Counted from the first letter of the stretch, positions 51,664-60,910 are shown. The stretch: DNA of 64,000 bases from Halorussus sp. MSC15.2 (GCF_010747475.1 NZ_VSLZ01000007.1:1-64000), one strand, 5' to 3'. Program-made: numbers and translations. Notes: generated by a model from the letters alone, not told the origin.

Positions 51664-52368
51664 ATGCGCGTACTCCGCGGCCGGGCGGCCGACCGGGACG
51701 CCGACCGCGAAGTCGTCGCCCGACTGCTCGAACAGGTGGCCGAGGACGGTGAACCGGCGGTCCGGGCGTGGCGGCCCCACCGTCAACTCGCGTTCGGCCG
51801 ACGCGACTCCCGGGCCGACGGCTACGAGGCGGCCACGGAGGCGGCCGACTCCCACGACTTCCCCCCGGTCGAGCGGTCCGTCGGCGGCCGAGCGGTCGCC
51901 TACACCGGAAACACCGTCGCGTTCGCGAAGGTCCTCCCCTTGGAGGACATGCGCGTCGGGATGGACGAACGCTACGAGCGAGTGACGCGGGCGGTCCAGC
52001 GCGCGCTCTGGCATCTCGGCGTCCCGGCGTCCCGCGGCGAACCCGAAGCGAGTTTCTGTCCGGGCGACTACTCGCTCCAGCGCGACGGGAAACTCGTCGG
52101 CGTGGCCCAGCGCGTCCGGAAGAACGCCGCGCTGGTCTCCGGCGTCGTCGTCGCGTGCGACCGCGAGGAAATCGCCGACGTCCTCGACCCGGTGTACACC
52201 GCACTCGGCATGCCCTTCGACCCGGAGTCGGTCGGAAGCGTCGCCGACGCGGGCGGCAACGGCGACCCCGACGAAGTGGCTCGGACCGTCGAGGAACTGC
52301 TGGTCGGCGACGCCGAGACCGAAGTCGTGTCGGTTCCTGACGTCGCAGACGCCGGAACTGCCGACTGA
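51664..52368 (+). CDS. Lipoate-protein ligase-like protein (BPL/LplA fold)
   Basis: Start at MRVLRGRAADRDADREVVAR gives 234 residues. It shows the LplA/LipB/BPL pattern: a WRPHRQLAFGRRDS N-terminal strand, RSVGGRAVAYTGNTVAF (the GG-x-A-V core), an acceptor-loop ASFCPGDYSL, and DGKLVGVAQRVRKNAAL with the conserved Lys. It would attach lipoate (or octanoate) to the lipoyl domains of 2-oxoacid dehydrogenases or the glycine cleavage H protein. It diverges from the M23-like gene across 55 nt. Confidence 0.85.
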   Translation: MRVLRGRAADRDADREVVARLLEQVAEDGEPAVRAWRPHRQLAFGRRDSRADGYEAATEAADSHDFPPVERSVGGRAVAYTGNTVAFAKVLPLEDMRVGMDERYERVTRAVQRALWHLGVPASRGEPEASFCPGDYSLQRDGKLVGVAQRVRKNAALVSGVVVACDREEIADVLDPVYTALGMPFDPESVGSVADAGGNGDPDEVARTVEELLVGDAETEVVSVPDVADAGTAD

Positions 52369-52440
52369 CGCGATTCTCCGACAGAACCGGCAGGAGAACG
52401 TTTATCGGAGGCCGATTCGAATCTGGAGCGAGTGACTCGC

Positions 52441-52692
52441 ATGCTCGGAACGGCCCTCTTCGGCTTTCTCGGCGTTACCTCGCTGATTTCTGGCTGTTAC
52501 GGACTGTGGCTAACCGCGCGAGGGAGTCACGAGGACCTCGACCCGCGCTGGCGGTTCCGACCGCTGTTCAGACTCGCGGGCCTGTACGACAGCACCGTCG
52601 CCCGCCGGGCGTTCTGGCTCGTCGGCGCGGTTTCGATGCTCGTCAGCGGTGTCTTCTTCGCGTTTATGGCCGTCTGGTCGTTCCGCGCGTGA
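52441..52692 (+). CDS. Small membrane protein (two helices)
   Basis: ATG at 52441 gives 83 residues; a GTG three codons upstream is also in frame. Hydrophobic spans occur at about 1-22 (FGFLGVTSLISGCYGLWL) and 55-80 (AFWLVGAVSMLVSGVFFAFM), separated by a charged loop with HEDLDPRWRFRPLFRL. The TTTATCGG element about 35-40 nt before the ATG may be a TATA box. Family not recognised. Confidence 0.65.
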   Translation: MLGTALFGFLGVTSLISGCYGLWLTARGSHEDLDPRWRFRPLFRLAGLYDSTVARRAFWLVGAVSMLVSGVFFAFMAVWSFRA

Positions 52693-52808
52693 CTAGTCGA
52701 ACGGCGGGGTGGAGCGGATGGACGACCGACGGTCGGGACGAGAACCCGCGGTCCGGAACTCGCAATCGGGACCCTTAGGACGCCCACCCTCGAACTGCCC
52801 GACGACTA

Positions 52809-54122
52809 ATGCTCACTATTCGGAACGCGACGCTCGCGGACGGCCGACAGGTAGACGTTCGCATCGACACGTCCGCTGGCCGCATCGCGGGGGTCGGTTC
52901 GACGCTCACAGAGTCCGGCGACTCCATCGACGCCACCGGGAAACTCCTCCTCCCGGGGATGATAGACGCACACGTCCACTTCCGTCAACCCGGGTTCGAC
53001 CACAAGGAGACGTGGGAGACCGGGAGCAGGTCGGCCGCGGCGGGCGGCGTGACCACTGTGGTGGACCAACCGAACACCGACCCGCCGACCGTGGACGGCG
53101 AGGCCTTCGACCGGAAGGCCGAACTCGCGGCCGACTCCTACGTCGATTACGGTATCAACGGCGGCGTGACGCCCGACTGGGACCCCGACGAACTGTTCGA
53201 CCGGCCCGTGCTGGCGCTCGGCGAGGTGTTCCTCGCGGACTCGACCGGCGAGATGGGCATCGAGGAGGACCTGTTCCGGGAGGCCGTCGAGCGCGCGACC
53301 GACGAGTACCGGGTCGTGACGGTCCACGCCGAGGACGCCGACCTGTTCTCCGAGGACGCGAGAGAGCGCGACGGCGACGACTACGACGCGTGGAGCGCCT
53401 ACCGGACAGCGGAGGCCGAGGCCGCGGCGGTCGAGCGCGCGGTCGAAATCGGCGCGGAGGAAGACGCCAGTATCCACGTCGCCCACACCAGTACGCCCGA
53501 GGGCGTGGACACTGCCAAAGCTGGCGGCGCGACCTGCGAGGTGACGCCCCACCACCTCTTCCTCTCGCGCGAGGACTACGACGAGTTAGGCACCTTCGGC
53601 CGGATGAACCCGCCGCTCCGGAGCGAGGAGCGCCGCAAGGCCCTGTTCGAGCGCGTCGCCGACGGGACGGTCGATATGGTCGCCACCGACCACGCGCCTC
53701 ACACCCGCGAGGAGAAGGACGCCGACATCTGGGACGCACCGAGCGGAGTGCCGGGCGTCGAGACGGTCCTGCCGCTCCTGCTCGAAGAGGCCCGGAAAGA
53801 CAACCTGAGTTACGAGCGCGTCCGGGACCTGACCGCGGCCAACCCAGCCGACGTGTTCGGCCTGACCCGGAAGGGAGCGGTCGAGCAGGGGCTGATAGCC
53901 GACCTCGTGCTGGTGGACCCCGACGACTCCAGAGAGATTCGCGGCGAGGACCTCCACTCGAAGTGCGGGTGGACCCCGTTCGAGGGGATGGCCGGCGTCT
54001 TCCCCGAGTTGACGATAGTTCGCGGAAGCGTGGTCTGGGCCGACGAGGAGTCGGCACCGGTCTCGCCCAGCGGAACCGACGGCGAGTTCGGCGACCCGGT
54101 CGGACGGAACGTCCGGGGGTGA
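52809..54122 (+). CDS. pyrC: Dihydroorotase
   Basis: The 437-residue enzyme starts MLTIRNATLADGRQVDVRID. It has the binuclear-metal signature MIDAHVHFRQPGFDHKETW (His 55, His 57), AAGGVTTVVDQPNTDPPT, the EVTPHHLFLSREDY segment with further His ligands, and VATDHAPHTREEKDADIW. It catalyses the reversible cyclisation of carbamoyl aspartate to dihydroorotate in pyrimidine synthesis. Length and the conserved GMAGVFPELTIVRGSVVW end are normal for the class I type. No other pyr gene is adjacent. Confidence 0.93.
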   Translation: MLTIRNATLADGRQVDVRIDTSAGRIAGVGSTLTESGDSIDATGKLLLPGMIDAHVHFRQPGFDHKETWETGSRSAAAGGVTTVVDQPNTDPPTVDGEAFDRKAELAADSYVDYGINGGVTPDWDPDELFDRPVLALGEVFLADSTGEMGIEEDLFREAVERATDEYRVVTVHAEDADLFSEDARERDGDDYDAWSAYRTAEAEAAAVERAVEIGAEEDASIHVAHTSTPEGVDTAKAGGATCEVTPHHLFLSREDYDELGTFGRMNPPLRSEERRKALFERVADGTVDMVATDHAPHTREEKDADIWDAPSGVPGVETVLPLLLEEARKDNLSYERVRDLTAANPADVFGLTRKGAVEQGLIADLVLVDPDDSREIRGEDLHSKCGWTPFEGMAGVFPELTIVRGSVVWADEESAPVSPSGTDGEFGDPVGRNVRG

Positions 54123-54617
54123 GGGTGACTCGCGTACGTCGGAAGCTGACGATTTCCAAGCTGACCGGAAAATACCGAACGTGTAGATAGCGTTTGTCTA
54201 ACTGTTAATCGAGATACGAAACGAATGTCTGTTTCCACGGCGAAGAATGGAAATTGTTGCCTACACAGTCGCCACTATATTGAAATGCGGCATAGAGTGT
54301 GTTGTCGGCGGACCCCCGCCGACTGAAGCACCGCTACTCGAACGCAACCGAACAGAAGGGTACTCGTCCGCCAACGGAACCTGCGACGGGGACGCTTGCT
54401 CGGCTTCTCCCGTCGTCGCTTTTCGGCCATCACCGTGGTACTTGCCGGTCCGATGCTCTCTGACGTATCCGGGAGCTGCGGGACTCCGAGGACCAGAGCG
54501 ATGACCTCTCACTGTTGGATGAGTCGCGGAGCAATCGCTGACCTCGATACGGCGAACACACCGTTCGAAGATGCGGTACCTGCATCGCGCCCCGTAGCCG
54601 AGCGTCGCGCGGCCGCG
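54123..54617. other. About 500-nt region without a credible gene, composition unlike its neighbours
   Basis: The region after pyrC is AT-richer (for instance 54180-54300) and its frames are Ser/Arg-rich with no acidic bias. One plus-strand frame, 54247-54504, contains VVAFRPSPWYLPVRC, and an adjacent frame holds an acidic stretch, RELRDSEDQSDDLSLLDES (about 54468-54525), hinting at a decayed gene shifted by one base. I cannot assign a family. It may be a degraded accessory gene or mobile-element remnant. Confidence 0.4.
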
Positions 54618-54776
54618 TCACGCCACGCCGTCGCGGACGACCGGCGCGAACGCGTACCCGAGTGCGCTGACTGCCAGAACCGCGGCGAACGCCCGGCCCG
54701 GTTCCACGGAGGCTTGCCACACGACGACCCCGACGCCGAGTGCGACGGCGACGGCTTGGCGAGTTGTCTCGTTCAC
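54618..54776 (-). CDS. 52-residue small membrane protein
   Basis: GTG at 54776 opens MNETTRQAVAVALGVGVVVW and continues QASVEPGRAFAAVLAVSALG to a stop at 54618. Two hydrophobic stretches (about 8-20 and 30-46) surround a short acidic turn. AATAACC on the minus strand about 30 nt upstream is in TATA position. It is too short for usual gene calls and family is unknown; the next gene downstream on the strand is the dihydroorotase region's empty spacer. Confidence 0.5.
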   Translation of the reverse strand: MNETTRQAVAVALGVGVVVWQASVEPGRAFAAVLAVSALGYAFAPVVRDGVA

Positions 54777-54846
54777 GTCCGAAGCGATGACCGCCCGGGT
54801 CTAAGGTCGAACGGTTATTCTCGGGGTTGGGAATGGGAAATAATCG

Positions 54847-55227
54847 TCAGACGACGTTCGCCAGCAGCGCGGTTCCGACGCTGACGCCGACCATCCCGCC
54901 GACGCCGACGCCGCCGAGGACCGCCATCGCCTGCCGGGAGTCGGCCGCCGACCAGTCCGAGCGCCCGCCGAGGTGCTTCTGGAAGTTCTCCATCCCGCGG
55001 CCCGCGAACACCGACCCCGACCAGCCGAGCAACGAGAACCCGAAGACGAGCGCCGCGAGCGCGAACAACTTCTCGCTGGCGAACTGCAGCGTCTCGCCAG
55101 CGACGACGAAGGCCACGAGACCGAACGCGCCGAGGGCGGCACCTAACAGCGCCGCGCGCCCGATTTCACGGACACGCTCGCGCAGCGCCGACGAGCCGTC
55201 ACCGCCGGACGGGTCAGCCGAGGACAT
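54847..55227 (-). CDS. Three- to four-helix membrane protein downstream of dppC
   Basis: The 126-residue protein begins MSSADPSGGDGSSALRERVR and has hydrophobic stretches at about 27-47, 52-72 and 102-124 with a conserved-looking ENFQKHLGGRSDWSAADSRQAM loop. It lies 3 nt after the stop of dppC of the second cluster on the same strand, so it may be cotranscribed with the importer, though no transport motif is seen. Family not recognised with certainty. Confidence 0.7.
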   Translation of the reverse strand: MSSADPSGGDGSSALRERVREIGRAALLGAALGAFGLVAFVVAGETLQFASEKLFALAALVFGFSLLGWSGSVFAGRGMENFQKHLGGRSDWSAADSRQAMAVLGGVGVGGMVGVSVGTALLANVV

Positions 55228-55230
55228 CGG

Positions 55231-56187
55231 TCAGTCCACGGTCTCGCGCATCCGCGGGTCGAGCGCGTCGCGCATCCCGTCCCCGAGCAGGTTGAACCCG
55301 AGGACGGTTATCGCGAGGAACAGTCCCGGGAAGAACGACCACCACCAGTCGCCGGTCAGCAGTCCCTGGTCGACGCCGTTGGCCAGCATCAGACCCCACG
55401 ACGGCGTCCCGGCTTCCGCGCCGAACCCAAGGAACGAGAGGGCCGCGATGTCGATGATGGCGAGACCGAAGTTGAGCGTGGACTGGACGGTGATGGGCGC
55501 GAGGCAGTTCGGCAGGATGTGCCTGACGATGATACGGGGGTCCTTCGCCCCGAGCGCCTCGGTGGCCTCGATGTACTCGTCCTCCAGCACCTTCAGCGCC
55601 GCGCCGCGGACGACCCGGGCGAACCGCGGCGTGTAGACCAGCGTCAGCGCGATGACGACCTTCCAGAGACCGGTGCCGAAGATGGCGACCAGCGCCAGCG
55701 CGAGCAGGAGACTGGGGAACGCCAGCAGCACGTCCATCGTGCGCATGATGACGTTGTCCGTGACGTCGCCCTTGTAGGCTGCGAGGATGCCCAGTCCGAC
55801 GCCCAGCACCGTCGAGGCACCGACCGTGATGGTGCCGTACTTCATCGCCAGCCACGCGCCGTAGAGGACGCGCTGGAAGATGTCCCGCGACTGGATGTCG
55901 GTGCCGAACGGGAACGCGAACGTGCCATACTCGCCGACGACGGCGGTCTTCTTGCTCAACCAACTCGGCGGCGCGAGGTTGGGGTTCGTCCCGATTTGGC
56001 TCTGGGTGACCGACGCGAGGTCGATGAACAGTCGCGCGTAGAGGGCGACGGCCACCATGGCGAATATCATGCTCAGGCCCGCGAGGGCGAGTCTGTTCGA
56101 CAGCAGTTCGGAGAGGAACGGCGACGCGCGGAGTCGCTCGACGACGCCGCGCTGGCCCACGTCCTCGGTTTGGGTTTCGGTACTCAT
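55231..56187 (-). CDS. Dipeptide/oligopeptide ABC transporter permease (DppC type), second cluster
   Basis: The 318-residue permease has an N-terminal cytoplasmic segment, a helix near 33-55, the periplasmic FPFGTDIQSRDIFQRVLYG and the EAA loop YIEATEALGAKDPRIIVRHI, then ends ALDPRMRETVD. The start overlaps dppB by 4 nt. It forms the translocation path with the permease encoded upstream. Confidence 0.94.
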   Translation of the reverse strand: MSTETQTEDVGQRGVVERLRASPFLSELLSNRLALAGLSMIFAMVAVALYARLFIDLASVTQSQIGTNPNLAPPSWLSKKTAVVGEYGTFAFPFGTDIQSRDIFQRVLYGAWLAMKYGTITVGASTVLGVGLGILAAYKGDVTDNVIMRTMDVLLAFPSLLLALALVAIFGTGLWKVVIALTLVYTPRFARVVRGAALKVLEDEYIEATEALGAKDPRIIVRHILPNCLAPITVQSTLNFGLAIIDIAALSFLGFGAEAGTPSWGLMLANGVDQGLLTGDWWWSFFPGLFLAITVLGFNLLGDGMRDALDPRMRETVD

Positions 56188-57197
56188 TGTTCTATCCTCG
56201 GGTCGAGGTAGGAGTAGGTCACGTCCACGAGCAGGTTCACCATCGTGAACAGGAACGCGAACATCAGGACGGTGCCCTGCACGACCGGGTAGTCGCCGAC
56301 CTCAATCGCGTCCACCAGTAGGGTGCCGATACCCGCGATGCCGAACACGGTCTCGGTCAGGACTGCACCGCCCAGCAGGGTACCGAACTGGATGCCGATG
56401 ACCGTCACGACCGGGATGAGCGCGTTCCGGAAGCCGTGCTTCAGGATGGTAATCTTCGAGCCTTGCCCCTTCGCGCGGGCGGTGCGCATGTAGTCCTGCC
56501 GGATGACTTCCAGCATCGACGACCGCATCATCCGGGAGAGCAGCGCCATCGAGTAGATACCGATGACGACAGCGGGGAGGAACAGGTGTAACGCCGCCGA
56601 CTGGAACGCCGCGAGGTTACCCCTGACGAGAGTGTCGAAGGTGATGACGCCCGTTATCGGTTGGATGTCGAACCGCGAGGCGATGCGACCACTCGCCGGG
56701 AACCAGCCGAGAATCTGGGCGAACAGCAGGATGACGAGCGGACCGCTGTAGTAGATGGGGACGCTGATGCCCGTCAGCGCGCCGATTCGGGTCGCGTGGT
56801 CGCTGAAGGAGTCCTGTTTGACGGCACCGATGAGTCCCACGGGGATGCCGAAGAGGATGCCGAGGAACTGGCCGTAGATGGCCATCTCCAGCGTGACCGG
56901 AAGCTTGTACCGCAGAATCTGCTTGACCGGCGTGTTCTTCTGAATCTGGTAGGAGTTGCCGAAGTCCAACTGGACCGCCTCCAGCAGGAACCGGCCGTAC
57001 TGTACCCAGATTGGGTCGTTCAACCCGAGGTCCGCCCGAATCTGTCGGACGAACTCTTCGGACGCCCGCTGGCCCGCGATGACCCGGGCGGGGTCGCCCG
57101 GTGCGAGGTGCAGGATGGCGAAGACGAACGTCGCCACCCCGAACAGCACCGGGACCAGCAGGAGGAGTCGTTTGACAACGAACCGCTTGGAAATCAT
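56184..57197 (-). CDS. Dipeptide/oligopeptide ABC transporter permease (DppB type), second cluster
   Basis: The 337-residue permease starts MISKRFVVKRLLLLVPVLFG and has six helices, the DppB periplasmic RVIAGQRASEEFVRQIRADL, and the EAA loop RQDYMRTARAKGQGSKITIL, ending YSYLDPRIEQ. It is intact, in contrast to the frameshifted dppB of the first cluster, and can serve as a template for judging that defect. It starts 100 nt after the binding-protein gene, past two U7 tracts. Confidence 0.95.
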   Translation of the reverse strand: MISKRFVVKRLLLLVPVLFGVATFVFAILHLAPGDPARVIAGQRASEEFVRQIRADLGLNDPIWVQYGRFLLEAVQLDFGNSYQIQKNTPVKQILRYKLPVTLEMAIYGQFLGILFGIPVGLIGAVKQDSFSDHATRIGALTGISVPIYYSGPLVILLFAQILGWFPASGRIASRFDIQPITGVITFDTLVRGNLAAFQSAALHLFLPAVVIGIYSMALLSRMMRSSMLEVIRQDYMRTARAKGQGSKITILKHGFRNALIPVVTVIGIQFGTLLGGAVLTETVFGIAGIGTLLVDAIEVGDYPVVQGTVLMFAFLFTMVNLLVDVTYSYLDPRIEQ

Positions 57198-57207
57198 TCA
57201 CTCGGAG

Positions 57208-57232
57208 AAAAAAACGGCAGGGGTCAAAAAAA
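57208..57232 (-). terminator. Paired U7 tracts between the binding protein and dppB
   Basis: On the minus strand two runs of seven T (57232-57226 and 57214-57208) lie between the binding-protein stop and the dppB start. U-tracts are the main archaeal termination signal. They would let most transcripts end after the abundant binding protein and pass fewer on to the permease genes. dppB starts only 11 nt beyond the second tract. Confidence 0.6.
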
Positions 57233-57297
57233 GACTCGCTACCGTCGTCGCGCAGTCGGTCGCTCGGCCGCGACTGCGGGCGGTCGGCGAATCTGGA

Positions 57298-59022
57298 CTA
57301 CCGGTTCAGCGAGACGAGGTTGAGGAACGGACCGCCGATGGGCGGGACCGTGAAGCCCTCGACGTCGTTGCTGACGCCGCGCAGGGCCTTCGCGTGGTTG
57401 AGCGCCACCCACGGAGCCTCGTCGTGGAATATCTGCCCGGCCTTCTGGTACTTGGGCTTGCGCTTGCTGGTCTCGTAGGAGGCTTGCGCCTCCTCGGTGA
57501 GCTTCATGAACTCGGTGTTCGCCCACGCCGCCGCGTTGAGCGTGTTGACGCTGTCGAAGTTGTCCGGGTTAATCCAGTCTTTCCCGTCCGGCACTTCGCT
57601 GCGGTCCACGCCGGGGTGGAGCAGGGCGTAGTAGAAGTTGTCCGGGTCGCCGTTGTCGGTCATCCACCCGAGGAAACACGCGTCGTGCTTGTAGTTGTCA
57701 GTGTAGTCGAGGAAGGGGTTGAACGGCTGCTGGTTGATGTTGACCGTGATGCCCACCTCGCTCAGGTTCGACTTGACCGTCTGGGCCGCTTGGAGCGGCG
57801 ACGGGTTGTACGCTCGGGGGTTCTTGAACGTCGCCAGTTCGAACTCGAAGCCGTCGCCGTAGCCCGCCTCTTCGAGGAGCTTCTTGGCTTTCTTCTTGTC
57901 GTGGCCGTAGGGGTCGATGTTCTCGTTGTACCCCATCACGCTCGCGGGGATGGGCTGGCTGGCCTCCGAGGCGATGCCCTTGAAGATGGTCTCCACGATG
58001 GCCTTCGTGTTCACCGCGTAGTTTATCGCCCGGCGGACCTTCCGGTTGCGGAACTCCTTCCGCTTGGCCATGTTGAAGGCCATGTATCCGACGTTGATGC
58101 CGGGGATTTCGAGGAGCTTGGCCTTGTCGGAGTTGTTGATAATCTTGGACGACTGTGCGCCGATGCCGTCGATGATGTCTGCGCCGCCCGAGAGCAGGGT
58201 CTGGGCGCGGGAGGTGTTCGACCCGACCGCGGTGAACACCACTTCGTCCACCTTGGCCTTCTCCTCGCCCCAGTACTCCTCGTTCTTGGTGAGACGGATG
58301 CGCTGGTTGCCCGTGTCCCAGCTATCGAACTCGAACGGGCCGGTCCCGACCGGGTTCTTCGAGAGGTCCTTGCCGTACTCCTCGATGGCGGAGAGCGAGT
58401 GGACCTTCGAACAGAACATCGCGAGGTTCTTCAGGATGGGCGCGTACGGCTTGTTGAGCGTGATGGACACCTCGTACTCGCCGTTCTTCTCGACCGTGTC
58501 AATCCAGTCGCCCAGCGCGTAGGGACCGTACGACGAGGCGTAGTCCTGACCGGGGTAGTGCTTGTAGTCCTTGTCGACGAACCGGCGATAGGTCGCCACG
58601 TAGTCCTCGGCGGTGAACTCGTCGCCGTTGTGGAATTTGACGCCCTCGCGGAGCGTGAGGGTAACCGTCTTGCCGTCGACGCTCCAGTCGGTCGCCAGTC
58701 CGGCCTTGAGCGAGGTCTTGCCCGGCTTGAACTCGATGAGACCGTCGTAAATCTGGTTGGTGACCTTGGCGTCCTCGCCGCTGGTGGTGTTCTGGAAGTC
58801 GAGGCTGCCCGAGTCGTTCCCGCGGGCGAAGGTCAGCGTCCCGCCCGAACTCTGGGATTCGGTGGTCTCCTCAGTCTCCTCGGTCGTTCCACCCATCTCC
58901 TCGGTGGTCGTGGCCTCGCCTTCACCGTCACCGCCGGTACACCCGGCCAGCGTGGCCGCGGCCGTCGCACCGCCAGCTGCCTTCAGGAAGCTACGTCGCT
59001 TGAGACTATCGTCTTTCGCCAT
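57298..59022 (-). CDS. ABC transporter substrate-binding protein, family 5 (Tat lipoprotein), second cluster
   Basis: The ATG at 59022 (MAKDDSLKRRSFLKAAGG) gives 574 residues; a TTG at 59028 would add two. The leader has KRRSFLK and a lipobox TLAGC, followed by a Thr/Glu-rich linker (about 33-60). The family 5 signature is LREGVKFHNGDEFTAEDYVA, with VGTGPFEFDSWDTGNQRIRL and GWMTDNGDPDNFYYALLHPGV. It is a close paralogue of the adjacent binding protein at 59147. A CTTATATAGAA box about 30 nt upstream shows it has its own promoter. Confidence 0.94.
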   Translation of the reverse strand: MAKDDSLKRRSFLKAAGGATAAATLAGCTGGDGEGEATTTEEMGGTTEETEETTESQSSGGTLTFARGNDSGSLDFQNTTSGEDAKVTNQIYDGLIEFKPGKTSLKAGLATDWSVDGKTVTLTLREGVKFHNGDEFTAEDYVATYRRFVDKDYKHYPGQDYASSYGPYALGDWIDTVEKNGEYEVSITLNKPYAPILKNLAMFCSKVHSLSAIEEYGKDLSKNPVGTGPFEFDSWDTGNQRIRLTKNEEYWGEEKAKVDEVVFTAVGSNTSRAQTLLSGGADIIDGIGAQSSKIINNSDKAKLLEIPGINVGYMAFNMAKRKEFRNRKVRRAINYAVNTKAIVETIFKGIASEASQPIPASVMGYNENIDPYGHDKKKAKKLLEEAGYGDGFEFELATFKNPRAYNPSPLQAAQTVKSNLSEVGITVNINQQPFNPFLDYTDNYKHDACFLGWMTDNGDPDNFYYALLHPGVDRSEVPDGKDWINPDNFDSVNTLNAAAWANTEFMKLTEEAQASYETSKRKPKYQKAGQIFHDEAPWVALNHAKALRGVSNDVEGFTVPPIGGPFLNLVSLNR

Positions 59023-59146
59023 AGACAATCATGCTCATACATTCTATATAAGTATGCCGGACCTGAAACTATGGTAAAATAAAACAACCACTCGATATTG
59101 AGTACGTTCTCGGAGTCGTATCGAGCACCGAGGAGCGAGGGCGCGG

Positions 59147-60910
59147 TCAGCCCTCGACCTTGACCCGGTTGAGGAGCGGCCCGCTGATGGGCGCTATCTG
59201 GAAGTCTTGAACCCGGTTGGCGACGCCGCGGAGTTCCTTCGCGTGGTCGATGAACACCCACGGGGCCTCGTCGTGCGCGAGTTGACCCGCCTGCTTGTAG
59301 AGTTCGGCCCGCTTGTCCCGGTCGAGCGTCGATTGGGCCTGCTCGGTCAACTGCATGAACTCGCGGTTCGCCCACGCCGCAACGTCGAGGGTGTTGAACC
59401 CCTCCGTGTCCCAGCTAACCCAGTCTTGGCCCTGTTGAAGCTTGTCCTCCGAGACCTGCGGGTGGAGAAGCGCGTAGTAGAAGTTGTCCGGGTCGGCGTT
59501 GTCGGTCATCCACCCGAGGAAACACGCGTCGTGTTTCCCCTGTTCCGTGTAGGTCAGGAAGGGGTTGAACGGCTGCTGGTTGATGTTGACCGTGATGCCC
59601 ACCTCGTTCAGGTTCGACTTGACCGTCTGGGCCGCCTGAATCGGTGACGGGTTGTACGTCCGCGGGTTCTTGAACGTCGCCAGTTCGAACTCGAAACCGT
59701 TCTCGTAACCCGCCCCTTCGAGCAGTTGCTGGGCTTGGTCCGGGTCGTGTGGATAGGGGTCGATGCTCTCGTTGTATCCGAGCACCTTCTGGGGAATCGG
59801 TTGGCTGGCCTGCTCGGCGATGCCCCTGAAGATGGTGTTGACGATGGCCTCGGTGTCCACCGCGTAGCTGATGGCCTGCCTGACCTTCTTGTTCCGGAAC
59901 TCCTCGCGCCGAGCCATGTTCATCGCGAGATAGCCGATGTTGATGCCCTGCGTCTCCACCAGTTCGGCCGCGTCGGCGTTCCGCACGATTTGAGACGCCT
60001 GCGCGCCGATACCGTCGATGATGTCGGCACCGCCGGAGATGAGCGTCTGCGCCCGTGTCGTGTTCGACCCGATAGCCGTGAACACCACTTCGTTCACGTA
60101 CGGTCCCTCGCCCCAGTAGTCGGGGTTCCTGCTCAGGCGGATGCGCTGGTTGCCCGTGTCCCAACTCTCGAACTGGAACGCGCCGGTCCCGACGGGTTGA
60201 TTGCTGAGCGAGAAGTTCTGGTCCTGCGCGTGGCGCTCGATGGCGCGCCGCGACAGCACGCTCGACGCGAACATCGCCAGATTCCGCAGGAACGGCGCGT
60301 ACGGTTCGTTGAGTTCGATGGTGAGCGTGTAGCTCCCCTGTCCGCCGCCGGCCTGCGCCGTCGTGGTCTCCGCGTCGGTTTCGTTGGCCTGACCGCCGTC
60401 GGTCGTGGCCGCCCCCGAACCGCCCGCGCTGACGTTCTCCACCCAGTTGCCCAGCGTGAACGGACCGTACGCTGAGATGTACGAGTCGCCCGGATAGTAC
60501 TGGTAGTCCGAGTCGGTGAATCGCCGATAGGTCGCCACGAAGTCCTCGGCGGTGAACTCGTCGCCGTTGTGGAATGTGACGCCTTCCCGCAGCGTGAGGT
60601 TCACCGTGGTCCCGTCCATCGAGTACTGAGTCGCCAACCCCTCCTGCAGGGTGGTCTTGTTCGGTTCGAACTCGATGAGGGTGTCGTACAGTTGGTTGGT
60701 GACCTTCACGTCCTCGCCGCTGGTGGTGTTCTGCGGGTCGAGCGTCCCCGAGTCGTTCCCCCGAGCGTAGGTGACGGTCCCGCTCCCCTCCTGCTGTACG
60801 TCGTTCGCCTCGTCCGTATCGACGTATCCGGCGACCGAGGCCGACGCCGCCGCCCCACCGGCCGCTTTCAACAGGTTCCGCCTCGTAACGGATGTGTCGT
60901 TTGAAGTCAT
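59147..60910 (-). CDS. ABC transporter substrate-binding protein, family 5, lipobox Cys replaced by Tyr
   Basis: The ATG at 60910 (MTSNDTSVTRRNLLKAAGG) gives 587 residues. The leader has TRRNLLKAA but ends SVAGYVDTDE: Tyr stands where the paralogue at 57298 has the lipid-accepting Cys (TLAGC). It could therefore be secreted or retained by the uncleaved leader rather than lipid-anchored. The rest is parallel to the paralogue (TLREGVTFHNGDEFTAEDFV, VGTGAFQFESWDTGNQRIRL), with a Gly/Ala/Thr insertion near 175-205. It has a TATA box (CTTATAC, about 60941) and a palindrome upstream. Confidence 0.92.
   Translation of the reverse strand: MTSNDTSVTRRNLLKAAGGAAASASVAGYVDTDEANDVQQEGSGTVTYARGNDSGTLDPQNTTSGEDVKVTNQLYDTLIEFEPNKTTLQEGLATQYSMDGTTVNLTLREGVTFHNGDEFTAEDFVATYRRFTDSDYQYYPGDSYISAYGPFTLGNWVENVSAGGSGAATTDGGQANETDAETTTAQAGGGQGSYTLTIELNEPYAPFLRNLAMFASSVLSRRAIERHAQDQNFSLSNQPVGTGAFQFESWDTGNQRIRLSRNPDYWGEGPYVNEVVFTAIGSNTTRAQTLISGGADIIDGIGAQASQIVRNADAAELVETQGINIGYLAMNMARREEFRNKKVRQAISYAVDTEAIVNTIFRGIAEQASQPIPQKVLGYNESIDPYPHDPDQAQQLLEGAGYENGFEFELATFKNPRTYNPSPIQAAQTVKSNLNEVGITVNINQQPFNPFLTYTEQGKHDACFLGWMTDNADPDNFYYALLHPQVSEDKLQQGQDWVSWDTEGFNTLDVAAWANREFMQLTEQAQSTLDRDKRAELYKQAGQLAHDEAPWVFIDHAKELRGVANRVQDFQIAPISGPLLNRVKVEG

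Noticed and set aside
56956-59082. 708-codon plus-strand frame over the binding protein
   Set aside because: It crosses the dppB/binding-protein boundary and both U7 tracts and reads as antisense; no domain is visible.
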